Assembly: GCA_021161545.1 (NCBI GenBank)
Contig: JAGHAJ010000025.1
Location: 1-6,486, forward strand
Reading direction: 5' to 3'
DNA: 6,486 nucleotides
Origin: Synergistota bacterium
GTDB taxonomy: Bacteria > Synergistota > JAGHAJ01
Shown: in pieces, positions 5,210-6,486 of the stretch
Layout of the letters: each line of letters begins with the position of its first letter
Numbering within the stretch: position 1 is the first letter of the stretch
Program-made: the position numbers and the translations under genes
Notes under the pieces: generated by a model
Database searches by the model: none
Told to the model about the DNA's origin: nothing
Seen by the model: the letters and a program-made list of their open reading frames with translations, nothing else

Positions 5210-6486
5210 ATGGATCTTAATAAATATACACTTAAAGCACAGGAAGCAGTTTCAGATGCACAAAAGGAAGCAGTTACAAGACAGCATCAAGCAATAGATG
5301 TGTTTCATCTTGCTCTGGCCTTGGTGCATCAGAGAGATGGTATAGTAAGGAGAACCCTTGAGTCCATGGAGGCGGATGTAGCCTCTTTGGAAGGAGAGCT
5401 GGAACGAAAATTGTCTTCTTTACCTGCGGTTTCGGGAGCCCTCGCAGGTAATTATATTACGCCTGCACTTCAGAATGTCCTCATAAAAGCAGAAGAAATT
5501 GCAAAAGGGATGAAGGATGAGTATGTCAGTACCGAGCATCTCTTTATGTCTTTGTTTGAGGACTCTGGTATTCAGCCTTTTTTCAAGAGAGCGGGGGTAA
5601 CAAGGGATGGCTTTATGAAAGCGCTTGCTAAAATAAGGGGGAGTAAGAGGGTAACAGATGATAGCCCGGAAAGTAAGATGCAAGCTCTGGAGAAATATAG
5701 TACGGATTTAACAGATATGGCAAGGAAGGGAAAGCTTGACCCTGTGATAGGTAGGGATGAGGAAATAAGGAGGGTTATACAAGTTCTTTCTCGGAGGACA
5801 AAGAATAATCCTGTCCTTATAGGTCCTGCTGGCGTGGGGAAGACTGCTATAGTGGAAGGGTTGGCGCAGAGGGTAACTGCTGGAGACTGCCCCGACTCGC
5901 TTAAGGATAAACGCATAGTCTCATTGGATATGGGGGCTCTCCTCGCGGGAGCGAAGTTTAGAGGAGAATTTGAAGAAAGACTTAAAGCCGTAGTCAAAGA
6001 GGTGAAAGAATCTGAAGGTGATGTTATCCTTTTTATAGATGAGATTCATACGCTTGTAGGTGCTGGAGCGGCAGAAGGTGCTATTGATGCGGCTAATATA
6101 TTGAAACCAGCGCTTGCTAGGGGAGAAATTAGATGTATAGGTGCAACTACAGTTAATGAGTATAGAAAGCATATAGAGAAGGACCCTGCACTTGAGAGAA
6201 GGTTTACCCCGGTGTGGGTCAGAGAACCTACCGTTGAGGAAACTATATCGATACTGAGAGGTTTAAAGGAGAGATATGAGATACACCATGGTGTCAGAAT
6301 AAGCGATGATGCCCTTGTTGCTGCTGCTGTGCTTTCTAACAGATATTTGACAGAAAGGTTTTTGCCGGACAAGGCAATAGACCTTGTGGATGAAGCTGCT
6401 TCCAGATTGAAGATGGAGCTTGACAGTATGCCTGTCGAACTCGATGAGCTCCAGAGGAAGATAAGACAGTTAAAGATAGAAAACCA
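5210..6486 (+). CDS. clpB: ATP-dependent chaperone ClpB (Hsp100 disaggregase), partial at 3' end
   Basis: Cytoplasmic AAA+ hexameric disaggregase that, with DnaK/DnaJ/GrpE, threads aggregated proteins through its pore. The first 425 codons are present; full-length ClpB is about 860 residues. The N-terminal Clp repeat domain covers about 1-145 (starts [14 protein letters not shown]; second repeat with [10 protein letters not shown] at 107-116). The linker segment [20 protein letters not shown] (159-178) is typical. D1 has Walker A GPAGVGKT (205-212, K211; the usual form is GEPGVGKT), Walker B VILFIDE (272-278, E278), the pore-loop region around [13 protein letters not shown] (247-259), sensor motif CIGATT (309-314), and arginine finger pair R330/R331 in ALERRF. 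The [12 protein letters not shown] motif (387-398) precedes the coiled-coil middle domain, which begins near 405 and is cut by the window edge. Numbering matches E. coli ClpB within one residue at the Walker motifs. The N-terminus and start of a middle domain favour ClpB over ClpA or ClpC. Confidence 0.95.
   Translation, partial: MDLNKYTLKAQEAVSDAQKEAVTRQHQAIDVFHLALALVHQRDGIVRRTLESMEADVASLEGELERKLSSLPAVSGALAGNYITPALQNVLIKAEEIAKGMKDEYVSTEHLFMSLFEDSGIQPFFKRAGVTRDGFMKALAKIRGSKRVTDDSPESKMQALEKYSTDLTDMARKGKLDPVIGRDEEIRRVIQVLSRRTKNNPVLIGPAGVGKTAIVEGLAQRVTAGDCPDSLKDKRIVSLDMGALLAGAKFRGEFEERLKAVVKEVKESEGDVILFIDEIHTLVGAGAAEGAIDAANILKPALARGEIRCIGATTVNEYRKHIEKDPALERRFTPVWVREPTVEETISILRGLKERYEIHHGVRISDDALVAAAVLSNRYLTERFLPDKAIDLVDEAASRLKMELDSMPVELDELQRKIRQLKIEN

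Noticed and set aside
5572-5997. 141-residue minus-strand ORF inside clpB
   Set aside because: Shadow of clpB: low-complexity Ser/Leu-rich translation, no RBS, and the plus strand encodes highly conserved AAA+ motifs here.
1-6486. CRISPR arrays, tRNA or rRNA genes, insertion sequences, attachment sites
   Set aside because: No regularly spaced repeats, cloverleaf-like sequence, transposase-like ORF or terminal inverted repeats were found on reading both strands.

Overview
The window looks like bacterial chromosomal DNA from a Gram-negative-type (diderm) organism. The evidence is an O-antigen ligase/polymerase-type membrane protein, two exported proteins with signal peptides, and a protein ending in a Gly-Gly-Gly-Cys / membrane helix / basic tail. 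That tail resembles the CTERM sorting signals of groups such as Synergistota (Synergist-CTERM) or the JDVT-CTERM type. Arginine is written mostly with AGA/AGG and isoleucine often with ATA, a bias common in thermophilic or deep-branching anaerobes. A Synergistota-like source is a guess from these hints, not a demonstrated identity. All genes are on the + strand.

Layout. (1) 3-695: C-terminal part of a Wzy_C/WaaL-type O-antigen ligase, cut by the left edge. (2) 700-2962: an exported, multidomain, membrane-anchored protein with a papain-like (C1A) domain, a P-domain-like beta-sandwich, a PKD domain, an FN3-like domain, two calcium-loop repeats and a C-terminal sorting signal. Only 842-2962 is an ORF with a standard start. 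The in-frame stretch just upstream clearly encodes the signal peptide and the start of the papain domain but has no start codon; an ATG at 700 lies one base out of frame. The papain domain has also lost its catalytic Cys (Ser) and His (Gln). (3) 2963-3117: intergenic region with a near-consensus sigma70-type promoter directly preceded by an 11/13-base imperfect tandem repeat. (4) 3118-5133: a secreted transglutaminase-like protein with an intact Cys-His-Glu triad and a C-terminal beta-rich domain. (5) 5123-5209: a terminator overlapping the stop codon, then a promoter starting inside the terminator T-tract. (6) 5210 to the right edge: clpB, the disaggregase, present through D1 and the start of the middle domain.

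The first three genes share a cell-envelope theme: surface polysaccharide attachment, a surface-anchored adhesion-like pseudo-peptidase, and a secreted transglutaminase-like enzyme. The ligase and papain-like genes are almost contiguous and probably co-transcribed; the transglutaminase-like gene has its own promoter. clpB is an independent cytoplasmic stress gene and marks the end of the envelope block. The most interesting item is the papain-like protein: a doubly inactivated protease fold with a modular surface architecture and a broken or non-standard start, next to an apparently active transglutaminase-like protein.
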